Shown: piece by piece, positions 17,815-25,169 of the stretch
How the letters are laid out: each line of letters opens with the position of its first letter
Position numbering within the stretch: position 1 is the stretch's first letter
Source of the DNA: an uncultured Aquimarina sp.
GTDB taxonomy: Bacteria; Bacteroidota; Bacteroidia; Flavobacteriales; Flavobacteriaceae
Reading direction: 5' to 3'
Assembly (NCBI GenBank): GCA_947503835.1
Contig: CANNFM010000003.1
Location: 248,001-312,000, forward strand
DNA: 64,000 nt
Position numbers and translations under genes: made by a program
Notes under the pieces: model-generated
The model's database searches: none
What the model saw: only the letters and a program-made list of their open reading frames with translations
What the model was told of the DNA's origin: nothing

Positions 17815-17841
17815 AAATAGAAATATAAATCAATAATCAAA
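17812..17841 (-). promoter_or_regulatory. Candidate promoter of PL6-PL17-kdgF operon
   Basis: Minus strand: TTTG (17838-17841) then 18 nt then TATTTTTG (17812-17819), close to the Bacteroidota TTTG-N19-TAnnTTTG pattern. The -7 element runs into the operator, as at susC. The implied leader before the ATG is very short. Confidence 0.6.
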
Positions 17842-17983
17842 TAAAGTAATCCAATTTTTTGATGAAATGTTCAAAAAAGACGTTGATATGATGTTTTTTT
17901 GATAGAATAAATAGGTTTTACATATAAAATATGCAATGAAAAAAATAGTTTCGCTGTTTTTGATCAGTATAAGGAAGCGAGTT

Positions 17984-18697
17984 TTATTCACTACAATACT
18001 TATGTAATTCTTTGAAGTGATCATTAAGAGTTGAGACGGCTTTATCAACATCTTTTTCTATAATAGCATCTATAATTGCCTGGTGTTCTTTGATCAAAAG
18101 GTAGTTTTCCTCTTTGTTACATACTTTATTCTTTACAAAATGAGTAATAATTTCTGGGGTAATGACAAGCATTAAGGAGTTGATTACACTATTATTACTT
18201 GCTTCTGCCAGCTTAAGATGAAACATAAGATCTTCCTCTACAGCTTCAAGTCCTTGTATTGCTTTTTGACTATAGGCCTCATGAGCCTTTTGTATCTCGG
18301 AGATTTGAACATCTGTTCTTCTTGTTGCCGCTAGGCGTACTGCATTGGTTTCTAAGATTATTCTTGTTTCTACCAAGGATTTGAAATCAGGGTTTTGCAA
18401 TTGTAAGATGTCTGACATCATTCCGTTTAATGCGGTTACTCCAATATTTGCAATACGAGTACCACTTTGAGGGTATTTTTTAACAAGGCCATAAAATTCT
18501 AATTTTTGAATAGCTTGACGTAATTGATTTCGACTTACTCCAAATCGCACGGCCAATTCTCTCTCTGCTGGAAGCCGATCACCAGGTTCTAAATGCTTAG
18601 AAACAATGAGCTGCCTAATTTTTGAAATGATAATCTCCTCATCCGTCTCTTTGATTTTATTTGGATTTTCAATCTTTTCTATTGAAGTGGATTTCAT
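17984..18697 (-). CDS. GntR/FadR-type regulator, FCD domain (copy 2)
   Basis: A 237-residue regulator from the ATG at 18697 (MKSTSIEKIEN); the longer reading from 18721 would translate through the operator and is less likely. The winged helix carries LEPGDRLPAERELAVRF, VSRNQLRQAIQKLEFYGLV and a SGTRI wing; the FCD domain has VEEDLMFHLKLA and a late His in LNDHFKELH, matching the metal-site pattern. It is paralogous to the regulator at 3784-4491, with the same SLVETRI and DIL(R/Q)L signatures. It faces away from the CBM32-PL7 gene, and each has its own TTGG-type operator in the shared 400-bp gap. Confidence 0.9.
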   Translation of the reverse strand: MKSTSIEKIENPNKIKETDEEIIISKIRQLIVSKHLEPGDRLPAERELAVRFGVSRNQLRQAIQKLEFYGLVKKYPQSGTRIANIGVTALNGMMSDILQLQNPDFKSLVETRIILETNAVRLAATRRTDVQISEIQKAHEAYSQKAIQGLEAVEEDLMFHLKLAEASNNSVINSLMLVITPEIITHFVKNKVCNKEENYLLIKEHQAIIDAIIEKDVDKAVSTLNDHFKELHKYCSE

Positions 18698-18709
18698 AGT
18701 AATTGTTAA

Positions 18710-18721
18710 TTGGTTGACCAT
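18710..18721. promoter_or_regulatory. Operator in leader of regulator 2
   Basis: TTGGTTGACCAT, one mismatch from the locus palindrome, 12 bp upstream of the chosen ATG. It suggests autoregulation. Confidence 0.65.
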
Positions 18722-18983
18722 CTAAATTTAATTAAAAATATGATCGTATCACATATTTGATAGAATATTTTAAGATAAAGATGTGAAATCATGTAACATG
18801 ATTTTTAATACTTTTTAACCGAAGTATTCTAGCGGTTATTGGATAGTAATAATCTTCATGAATTCAATAGATTCAATGATTACAGAATTTTTTTTGAAGT
18901 AAACTTGATAATGACAATTCTTCATTTAAAACGCTAACAAATTGATTATTTGATAGTTATTTTATTATTTTTTTACGAAATCG
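18722..18983. other. Divergent gap between regulator 2 and CBM32-PL7
   Basis: About 260 bp of AT-rich sequence with no ORF or clear repeat. The identifiable promoter and operators sit at its two ends and are listed separately; nothing else is recognisable. Confidence 0.5.
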
Positions 18984-19014
18984 TTTGAGTTGTGTTGTAA
19001 AATTACTAATATTG
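18984..19014 (+). promoter_or_regulatory. Candidate promoter of CBM32-PL7 gene
   Basis: TTTG (18984-18987), exactly 19 nt, then TAATATTG (19007-19014), one mismatch from TTTG-N19-TAnnTTTG. The operator starts 7 nt further on, at the predicted transcription start. Confidence 0.6.
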
Positions 19015-19021
19015 TCACAAA

Positions 19022-19052
19022 TTGGTTGACCAATTTATTAATTGGGCACCAA
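19022..19052. promoter_or_regulatory. Operators upstream of CBM32-PL7 gene
   Basis: TTGGTTGACCAA (19022-19033) is a full match to the locus palindrome; TTGGGCACCAA (19042-19052) is a weaker second copy with a 3-bp centre. Confidence 0.7.
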
Positions 19053-19095
19053 AATAGTATACACAAACTTTTACTAACGTTCTAATCTTTACAGT

Positions 19096-20406
19096 ATGAA
19101 AAATCATTCAATGAATTGGGGAAGAGTTTCTTTTTCACAATTCACCAAATTATTGTTATTATCTGCTTTTTTGATAATAACATCTTGTGAAACTGGCGAG
19201 TTTGATAATGAGACTAACGAATTACTACAGGAAAACGCTACAGCCAAAGCTGTAATTACACCTGTTAGTGTATCGGCTAATGGTGATGATGGCAATGTAC
19301 CAGCCAATACCTTAGATGGTAATTTAAATACCAGATGGTCATCAAAGGGGTATTCGGGAAAATATATTACGTATGATTTAGGCTCATCAAAAACAATATC
19401 AAGTCTTAAAATAGCGTGGTTTAAAGGAAATCAAAGAAAAGCGTATTTTAAAATTAGAGTGGGTAATTCTACTTCTAGTTTAAGTACAGTTTATGATGCT
19501 AAAAGGACAGGAAGTAGTGGTAATACTACAAATTTAGAAACATATAGTTTTAATGAAGTGAGTGCTAGGTATGTTAGAATATCTTGTTTTGGGAACTCTA
19601 GTAGTGCCTGGAATAGTATTACAGAAACTCAAATTCACTCATCTGGTGGTACGCCACCGCCACCGCCACCAGGAGGAAACTCACCCGGAGATGTATTAGG
19701 GCTTACTTCGAATACATGGAAACTAAATGGTTTTACAGGCAGTCCTGGTTCATCAGCAACCTATCGTGATGATGTACTAGATGCTACCGGCGAAACATTT
19801 GGTACGTATGAAGATTCAAATTATTTCTATACTGATGGAGAATGGACATACTTCAAATGCTACCGAGGACTGGGAGGGTCTTCAAATTCTCAAAATCCAA
19901 GAGTAGAATTAAGAGAATTGAAAAATGGTAATCTAGCAAATTGGGATGCTAAAAATGGTAATAATACGATGACCTGGACCGTAAGAGTAGACCGATTACC
20001 TAAAAGTAAAAGTGGAAAAGACGGTGTATTGTGTTTCGGACAAATACATGGGCCTTCGAGTACAGTAGATGATGTTATCAGAGTTCAGTTCATTGGTGAT
20101 CCAGATCAATCTTCAGGAAATGTAAGGATTAAAATTAGTGGTTACATCACCGAAGAGGTACAAGGAGGAAGTAAAATTTTAAGCGGTACCTACAAATTAG
20201 ATACCAGTTATACATTTAAACTAGTGTATAATGATGGTTTGGTTGAGCTTTTTGAAGGCGGTAATCGAATATTCGATCAACAAATGGACACAAGTACTGA
20301 AGGAAACTATTTTAAAGTTGGTAATTATCTACAGTCGGTAAAAGGTGCTTCATATACCGGTTCTCATGGTATTGTTAGAGTAAAAAACTTGAGTATTACT
20401 CACTAA
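19096..20406 (+). CDS. CBM32-PL7 alginate lyase, lipoprotein
   Basis: A 436-residue modular enzyme. The signal region ends LIITSC (lipid Cys near residue 31). A CBM32/F5-8C domain follows at about 52-180 (NTLDGNLNTRWSSKG, ITYDLGSSKTISSLKI, ARYVRISCFGN), then a proline linker (PPPPPP near 188-194), then a PL7 domain to the end with NPRVELREL, FGQIHGPSS (QIH motif) and NYFKVGNYLQS. The binding module would hold the enzyme on alginate or cell-wall glycan while the lyase cuts it. It is transcribed alone, away from regulator 2, with its own promoter-operator and a downstream terminator. The PL7 domain is only distantly like the tandem pair at 4744-6612. Confidence 0.92.
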   Translation: MKNHSMNWGRVSFSQFTKLLLLSAFLIITSCETGEFDNETNELLQENATAKAVITPVSVSANGDDGNVPANTLDGNLNTRWSSKGYSGKYITYDLGSSKTISSLKIAWFKGNQRKAYFKIRVGNSTSSLSTVYDAKRTGSSGNTTNLETYSFNEVSARYVRISCFGNSSSAWNSITETQIHSSGGTPPPPPPGGNSPGDVLGLTSNTWKLNGFTGSPGSSATYRDDVLDATGETFGTYEDSNYFYTDGEWTYFKCYRGLGGSSNSQNPRVELRELKNGNLANWDAKNGNNTMTWTVRVDRLPKSKSGKDGVLCFGQIHGPSSTVDDVIRVQFIGDPDQSSGNVRIKISGYITEEVQGGSKILSGTYKLDTSYTFKLVYNDGLVELFEGGNRIFDQQMDTSTEGNYFKVGNYLQSVKGASYTGSHGIVRVKNLSITH

Positions 20407-20441
20407 ATATTAAGTGAATTTAAGATTACCCCAAAGATTGC

Positions 20442-20475
20442 AAAAAGCAGAAAGTCAAGCCTTTCTGCTTTTTTT
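20442..20475 (+). terminator. Rho-independent terminator after CBM32-PL7
   Basis: AAAGCAGAAAG (20444-20454) pairs perfectly with CTTTCTGCTTT (20461-20471) across a 6-nt loop and runs into seven or more T. An A-run on the other side makes it potentially bidirectional, serving the convergent PL7 gene's neighbourhood too. Confidence 0.85.
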
Positions 20476-20542
20476 ATATCCTTTAAAAACAAGGTTACTT
20501 ACATTCCTAATTTCTAAAAATAAATGGTATAAAATTTAGGGA

Positions 20543-21532
20543 TTAAAAGTTTTCGGTAACTGTTATTTCACTAAACTCAGCAATACCATTTCCAGTACTT
20601 GTTGAATTAATTGATTGATTGTAGACTCCTGCTTTGAAGTAATTACTTTTACACGTAATATTGTCATATGTACGTATAGGAGTGTTCATATCATCTAAAT
20701 AAATTTTCATCTCGCTATTTTGTACACTTACTTTAAATATTAACCAGTTTCCTAGCACATAATCATTCTTGATATACCTGTCATTATAATTCAGATCTCT
20801 AAAATCAACTGGAAATCCATCAGAGATCCTGCCTTCTGTAACATCTCCTAATATATATATCCTACCAGTATCGCCTTCTTTTGCATTAGGAGTATCACTT
20901 TGCACCTGTATTCGCAATAGATCGTCCCATACACTTTGCTTAAAATCATGAATTTGAGCAAAAGCAAATTTCCCGGTAGAAGAAGTTTGTAGCACCCTTA
21001 CTTTAAAAGTTAATGTTTTTATAGTACCATTTGTGGCATCCCACCCAGCTTCACCATCACCATTAGATGGCATTTCTCTTAATTCACTTCTGGTATTGGA
21101 AGAATTTCCGGTAGTAGGAGTGCCAGTTTCTGTAGGGCATGAAAATCTCACATTTCCGTTCTCAACAAAAAAGAATTCATCTTTATATGCTGTAAAACTT
21201 GGATCATCACTAAAATCATTTTTACTTTTATCAAGATATACTTCATCTGCCAAATCATCATTATCAAAATCTCTTGGCAGTGTAATTTTCCAGTTTTTAA
21301 GTTCTAAAACTTCATAAGGAATATCTGAGCTTGTTGTACCGCCTCCATTGTCACCACCAGTTCCTCCATCACCTCCGTTATCGCCACCGGTTCCTGAGTC
21401 TTCATTACCTTCATTATTTTCATCGGTACCTTGTTCTTGTATAACCAGCTCATCAGAATCTGAAGAACAACTATGCAAAAAACCTATACATATAGTCATT
21501 AGAAGTATACAATGTAGTCTAATAGTCTTCAT
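20543..21532 (-). CDS. PL7 alginate lyase, lipoprotein with Gly/Asp linker
   Basis: A 329-residue lipoprotein when started at ATG 21530-21532 (MKTIRLHCILLMTICIG, lipobox FLHSC, Cys at 22); the longer frame from 21598 would cross the operator. A low-complexity acidic/Gly linker (GTGGDNGGDGGTGGDNGG, about residues 46-65) joins it to a PL7 domain with TRSELREM, FAQIHDFKQ (QIH) and NYFKAGVYNQS, the last being the canonical PL7 form. It faces the CBM32-PL7 gene convergently and is single-gene. It is probably an exported, surface-anchored alginate lyase with subsites different from the tandem pair. Confidence 0.9.
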   Translation of the reverse strand: MKTIRLHCILLMTICIGFLHSCSSDSDELVIQEQGTDENNEGNEDSGTGGDNGGDGGTGGDNGGGTTSSDIPYEVLELKNWKITLPRDFDNDDLADEVYLDKSKNDFSDDPSFTAYKDEFFFVENGNVRFSCPTETGTPTTGNSSNTRSELREMPSNGDGEAGWDATNGTIKTLTFKVRVLQTSSTGKFAFAQIHDFKQSVWDDLLRIQVQSDTPNAKEGDTGRIYILGDVTEGRISDGFPVDFRDLNYNDRYIKNDYVLGNWLIFKVSVQNSEMKIYLDDMNTPIRTYDNITCKSNYFKAGVYNQSINSTSTGNGIAEFSEITVTENF

Positions 21533-21560
21533 TTTTTTTGGGGTTAAAGTGATTGAATAA

Positions 21561-21572
21561 TTGGGTGACCAA
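21561..21572. promoter_or_regulatory. Operator upstream of PL7 gene
   Basis: TTGGGTGACCAA, one base off the locus palindrome. On the minus strand it lies 7 nt after a TAGATTTTG stretch (21580-21588) that resembles a -7 element with one extra base; the spacing equals that at 19014/19022. Confidence 0.7.
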
Positions 21573-21588
21573 TTTAATACAAAATCTA

Positions 21589-21858
21589 AAGAAAACACCT
21601 ATCTATTCTAAAAAGATATAGAAAGTTCTTGTTTTTTTATCGTCCACATAAAGATCATTATTAGTTTTAGTACGTATAAAATCAATTTATTTTTTAGAAC
21701 CAATCGTTGAAGTATACTAGGGTATATATTTTTGTACGTATATGCTATATTAAGGGTATTTACTTGAGTATATCGCAAATTATAGATGATGATTTTGTGA
21801 AAATCATATTTTTACAAAAATTTATGATCAATCTTATATTGTGTATTTAGTTTTTATG
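21589..21858. other. Gap between PL7 gene and arginine leader
   Basis: AT-rich intergenic DNA, roughly 270 bp, with many TATAT and TTTTT runs. Apart from being the likely promoter region for both divergent units I see no feature in it. Confidence 0.5.
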
Positions 21859-21866
21859 TAATATTG
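21859..21866 (+). promoter_or_regulatory. Possible -7 element of arginine operon leader
   Basis: TAATATTG, the same variant as in the CBM32-PL7 promoter, 18 nt before the AAGGGGC pairing element and about 50 nt before the leader ORF. No good -33 TTTG at 19 nt (a TTG occurs at 17 nt), so this is tentative. Confidence 0.35.
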
Positions 21867-21883
21867 TACCATCTAGTTAACGA

Positions 21884-22058
21884 AAGGGGCTACGGCCGAC
21901 GATTTAGAGTTACTATTATGAAAACGGTAAAAAATATTTATTCAGGAGTTAGTGTTCAATCTTTGAACAAATTAGGTAATGTCTTAATACCTGTATACCG
22001 TATTCGCCGCCCCTTGGGGGTCTAATTTTCTTTTGAAGTAGGTGCGTCCTACTTCCCC
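21884..22058 (+). promoter_or_regulatory. Candidate attenuator RNA of arginine operon
   Basis: AAGGGGC (21884-21890) can pair with GCCCCTT (22009-22015) at the leader ORF's Arg codons; the same CCC can instead pair locally with the following GGG, and GGGGG (22016-22020) can pair with CCCC (22055-22058). A perfect hairpin, GAAGTAGG (22035-22042) with CCTACTTC (22048-22055), follows the stop codon. The set is mutually exclusive in part, as in attenuators, but no strong T-run follows the last stem. Confidence 0.5.
21918..22025 (+). CDS. Putative arginine leader peptide (35 aa)
   Basis: A 35-codon ORF (ATG 21918, TAA 22023-22025) in the long leader of the arginine operon. It starts MKTVKNIYSGV and ends YRIRRPLGV: three arginines within four codons, encoded CGT, CGC and CGC although Arg is usually AGA in neighbouring genes. 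It has no homology I recognise. Position, Arg-rich end and nearby RNA pairing fit a ribosome-mediated attenuation peptide that senses charged tRNA-Arg. The alternative is a chance ORF; comparison between related genomes would decide. Confidence 0.55.
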   Translation: MKTVKNIYSGVSVQSLNKLGNVLIPVYRIRRPLGV

Positions 22059-22301
22059 TAGAGACAAATTCCATTTTTCGATGTGGTTATATAGTATTTG
22101 AAAGTATACAATCTCTATATTTTTTTAATAGCTACTCTACATTCGAATCCTATTCGGAATCTATTCCTAAAAATTTAATATATTTTTTTCATAAACCTAG
22201 TCCGTTTATGAAGTAAATAATACTAATGTATTCGGCATTAACCTAATAAGGTAAACATGACGAATTCCATCTGACCTTTAAAAAGGAATGAAAATAAACA
22301 G
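22059..22301 (+). other. Remaining arginine operon leader
   Basis: About 240 bp between the hairpin and the first structural gene, AT-rich, without an ORF, clear terminator or operator. An AAAAAGGAATG-type purine stretch sits some 20 nt before the GNAT start. Confidence 0.4.
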
Positions 22302-22943
22302 ATGAAAAAGATAGAAATACATATAGCAAATAACAACCATCTTCAGTATGCAGATGAAATATGCGATGTAATATCAGACTCTGCAAAAGTAAGAGGTACC
22401 GGTATTGCTAAGCGTACTCCGGACTATGTAAAAACAAAGATGCAAAACGGAAATGCAATCATAGCACTATCCGGTAATCAGTTTGCGGGATTTTGCTACA
22501 TAGAGGTTTGGGGACATGAGAAATATGTCGCACATTCTGGATTAATAGTGCATCCGGATTTTAGAAATCAAGGACTAGCAAAAGAAATTAAAGAATTTAC
22601 ATTTAATCATTCTTTAAAAAAGTATCCTACAGCCAAAGTGTTTGGTATCACTACAGGATTGGCAGTAATGAAGATCAACTCTGATTTGGGTTATAAACCT
22701 GTTACATTTTCTGAGTTAACAAATGATCCTAAGTTTTGGTCTGGTTGTATGACATGTACCAATTATGATATTCTTAAGGCTAAAGATCATAAAATGTGTC
22801 TTTGCACAGGAATGCTATATGACCCTGCTAAGAAGGGAAAGAAAAAGAAAAAATGGTACAATAAGAAAGTACTAAGAAGACTAAAAAATATCAAGCAAAC
22901 TATGCTTGTAAACAATAAACAATTGTTGCTATGGAAAAAGTAG
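22302..22943 (+). CDS. GNAT acyltransferase, first gene of arginine operon
   Basis: A 213-residue GNAT-fold protein: IALSGNQFAGFCYIEVW strands, then HSGLIVHPDFRNQGLAKEI with the Q/RxxGxG/A acyl-CoA loop (RNQGLA). A C-terminal extension has four cysteines in CMTCTNYDILKAKDHKMCLC and a very basic tail (GKKKKKW). No classical argA or argJ is in the cluster, so this protein probably makes the N-acyl-glutamate that starts the pathway (acetyl or, given the ArgF' residue noted elsewhere, succinyl). Its 3' end overlaps argG by 13 bp. Function as glutamate N-acyltransferase is inferred from position. Confidence 0.75.
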   Translation: MKKIEIHIANNNHLQYADEICDVISDSAKVRGTGIAKRTPDYVKTKMQNGNAIIALSGNQFAGFCYIEVWGHEKYVAHSGLIVHPDFRNQGLAKEIKEFTFNHSLKKYPTAKVFGITTGLAVMKINSDLGYKPVTFSELTNDPKFWSGCMTCTNYDILKAKDHKMCLCTGMLYDPAKKGKKKKKWYNKKVLRRLKNIKQTMLVNNKQLLLWKK

Positions 22944-24121
22944 TATTGGCATATAGCGGAGGTTTAGATACCTCATATTGTGTAAAATACCTTATACATG
23001 AAAAGAACCTCGAAGTGAATACCATTTTGGTAAATACCGGAGGATTTTCTGAAAAAGAATTAGAAGAAACCGAAAAGAGAGCCTATGAATTGGGGAGTAC
23101 CGACCATGTTAATAAGACGATATTAGAAGATTTTTATAATAAAGCAATCAAGTATCTGATTTTTGGTAACGTTTTAAAGAATAACACCTATCCACTTTCA
23201 GTAAGTGCAGAAAGAATTTTTCAAGCGATAGAGGTCATTAATTACGCAAAGAAAGTAGGAGCAAAATATATTGCTCACGGAAGTACTGGAGCAGGAAATG
23301 ACCAGATCAGATTTGATGTAATTTTTCAAACTCTAGCTCCAGAAATTGAGATTATTACCCCAATTAGGGATTTAAAACTTTCACGTCAGGCCGAAGTTGA
23401 ATATCTTGAAAAACATGGAGTTCATTACAGTTGGGAGAAAGCCCAGTATTCTATCAATAAAGGAATATGGGGAACAAGTGTAGGTGGTAAAGAAACCTTG
23501 ACCTCTCATAGTGCGTTACCAGATACAGCATATCCAAGCCAATTACAAAAAGAGAATGAAGAAACCATTATTCTGAATTTTGAAAAAGGAGAATTAACAG
23601 GGTTAGATGGAGTCAAAGATTCACCGGTTAAAAATATTCAAAAACTCGAAGAATTGGCTAGCGCATTTGCCATTGGTAGAGATATTCATGTAGGAGACAC
23701 AATTATAGGGATTAAAGGAAGAGTTGGATTCGAAGCAGCGGCTCCCCTTGTTATTATCAAAGCACATCATTTGCTAGAGAAACATGTGTTAACTAAATGG
23801 CAGCAATATTGGAAAGAACAATTAGCCAATTGGTACGGAATGTTATTACATGAAGGTAATTACCTGGATCCTGTAATGAGAAATATCGAAGTTTTTATGG
23901 AAGATTCACAGAAATCGGTAACAGGAGATGTAAAAGTAAAGTTGAAACCATACCATTTTACCTTAGAAGGAATCGAATCAAATTTTGATATGATGAAATC
24001 CGATTTCGGACAGTATGGTGAAATGAATAATTCCTGGACCGCTGATGATGCCAAAGGCTTCATTAAAATCTATGGAAATGCTAATAAAATATATCATAAC
24101 GTAAATCCAAATGAATTATGA
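22931..24121 (+). CDS. argG: Argininosuccinate synthase
   Basis: A 396-residue enzyme that joins citrulline and aspartate using ATP. The PP-loop AYSGGLDTSY lies at residues 7-16, with the STGAGNDQIRFD and KAQYSINKGIWGTS blocks typical of ArgG. The start at 22931 lies inside the GNAT gene (13-bp overlap) and its stop overlaps argC by 4 bp (ATGA), implying translational coupling. Length is normal for the family. Confidence 0.96.
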   Translation: MEKVVLAYSGGLDTSYCVKYLIHEKNLEVNTILVNTGGFSEKELEETEKRAYELGSTDHVNKTILEDFYNKAIKYLIFGNVLKNNTYPLSVSAERIFQAIEVINYAKKVGAKYIAHGSTGAGNDQIRFDVIFQTLAPEIEIITPIRDLKLSRQAEVEYLEKHGVHYSWEKAQYSINKGIWGTSVGGKETLTSHSALPDTAYPSQLQKENEETIILNFEKGELTGLDGVKDSPVKNIQKLEELASAFAIGRDIHVGDTIIGIKGRVGFEAAAPLVIIKAHHLLEKHVLTKWQQYWKEQLANWYGMLLHEGNYLDPVMRNIEVFMEDSQKSVTGDVKVKLKPYHFTLEGIESNFDMMKSDFGQYGEMNNSWTADDAKGFIKIYGNANKIYHNVNPNEL

Positions 24122-25095
24122 TAACAGTAGGAATCATAGGAGGGTCAGGATATACAGCAGGAGAATTATTGAGATTACTTGTACATCACCCAAAAATAAC
24201 ATTAGATTTTGTGTACAGTACTACCAATGCAGGAGTTTCAATTCATAAACAACATCCGGATTTAATAGGAGAAACCGAACTTAAATTTACAGATACAATC
24301 AATCCAGAGGTAGAGGTTCTCTTTTTGTGTTTGGGACATGGTCGATCAAGATCATTTTTAGAGTCAAATACTTTTTCAGAATCAACCAAAGTAATTGATT
24401 TAGGTAATGATTTTAGATTAAATGAAGATCAAAAATTTTTAGGAAGAGATTTTGTATATGGATTACCAGAATTGCAAAAAGAAAAGATAAAGTCAGCCAA
24501 AAATATTGCTAACCCAGGATGTTTTGCAACTGCAATTCAATTAGGATTATTGCCATTAGCTTTAGCAGGAAAACTTACCGATAGTGTTCATATTAACGCA
24601 ACTACCGGAAGTACAGGAGCAGGAGTTATGCCAGGAGGTACAACTCATTTTAGTTGGAGAGATAATAATTTCTCAAGTTACAAGGTGTTTACACATCAAC
24701 ATTTAGGAGAAATTGAGCAAAGTCTTCAGCAATTACAACATGATTTTGAAGTTCCTGTATTTTTTATTCCTAATAGAGGAAACTTCAGTAAAGGAATTTA
24801 TGCCACGATGTATACTAAGTTTGAAGGTGATATAGAGGAAGCAAAAGAATTGTATAAATCCTTTTATGCCGATGCAGAATTTACAGTCATTTCAGATGAT
24901 GAAATTCATTTGAAACAAGTAGTAAATACAAACAAGTGTATCCTGCATGTTACAAAAAATAACGGAATGTTACTAGTCACTTCGGTGATTGATAATTTAA
25001 TCAAAGGAGCTTCAGGACAGGCGATTCATAATATGAATTTAATGTTTGGGTTAGAAGAAAAAACAGGACTAGAACTAAAAGCAAGCGCCTTTTAA
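24118..25095 (+). CDS. argC: N-acyl-gamma-glutamyl-phosphate reductase
   Basis: A 325-residue ArgC. The NADP-binding GIIGGSGYTAGELLRLL motif is at residues 5-21 and the catalytic Cys is in NPGCFAT (Cys about 135); HQHLGEIEQ supplies the active-site His. It reduces acyl-glutamyl-phosphate to the semialdehyde in arginine synthesis. It overlaps argG by 4 bp and is followed by a short repeat-containing gap before proC. Confidence 0.95.
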   Translation: MITVGIIGGSGYTAGELLRLLVHHPKITLDFVYSTTNAGVSIHKQHPDLIGETELKFTDTINPEVEVLFLCLGHGRSRSFLESNTFSESTKVIDLGNDFRLNEDQKFLGRDFVYGLPELQKEKIKSAKNIANPGCFATAIQLGLLPLALAGKLTDSVHINATTGSTGAGVMPGGTTHFSWRDNNFSSYKVFTHQHLGEIEQSLQQLQHDFEVPVFFIPNRGNFSKGIYATMYTKFEGDIEEAKELYKSFYADAEFTVISDDEIHLKQVVNTNKCILHVTKNNGMLLVTSVIDNLIKGASGQAIHNMNLMFGLEEKTGLELKASAF

Positions 25096-25140
25096 TTCCC
25101 TCCTTGAGGAGGGTGGCCGAAGGTCGGGAGGTGTAAAAAA
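25096..25140. repeat. Flavobacterial intergenic repeat (CCTCC...GGAGG type)
   Basis: CCTCCTTGAGGAGGG begins the element (an 8-bp-class inverted repeat) and GGTCGGGAGGTGT ends it. This is the 'CCTCC/GGAGG' dispersed repeat style; related GC-rich patches occur at 30072-30105 and 49990-50040. It sits between argC and proC within the operon. Confidence 0.5.
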
Positions 25141-25169
25141 CACTTTGATAAGTTGAAATAAAATATAAA

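Noticed and set aside
17780..17840. Longer N-terminus for the PL6 lyase (ATG 17840)
   Set aside because: It would translate through the tandem operators and bury the lipoprotein signal; the ATG at 17780 gives a clean signal peptide.
18697..18721. Longer N-terminus for regulator 2
   Set aside because: The extra eight residues would cover the operator; the paralogue starts similarly at its own shorter ATG.
21532..21598. Longer N-terminus for the PL7 gene at 20543
   Set aside because: It would translate through the operator and promoter and put 22 non-signal residues before the lipoprotein signal.
21884..22058. Known riboswitch in the arginine leader
   Set aside because: I could not match it to any riboswitch class I recall; the Arg-coding ORF and pairing favour attenuation.
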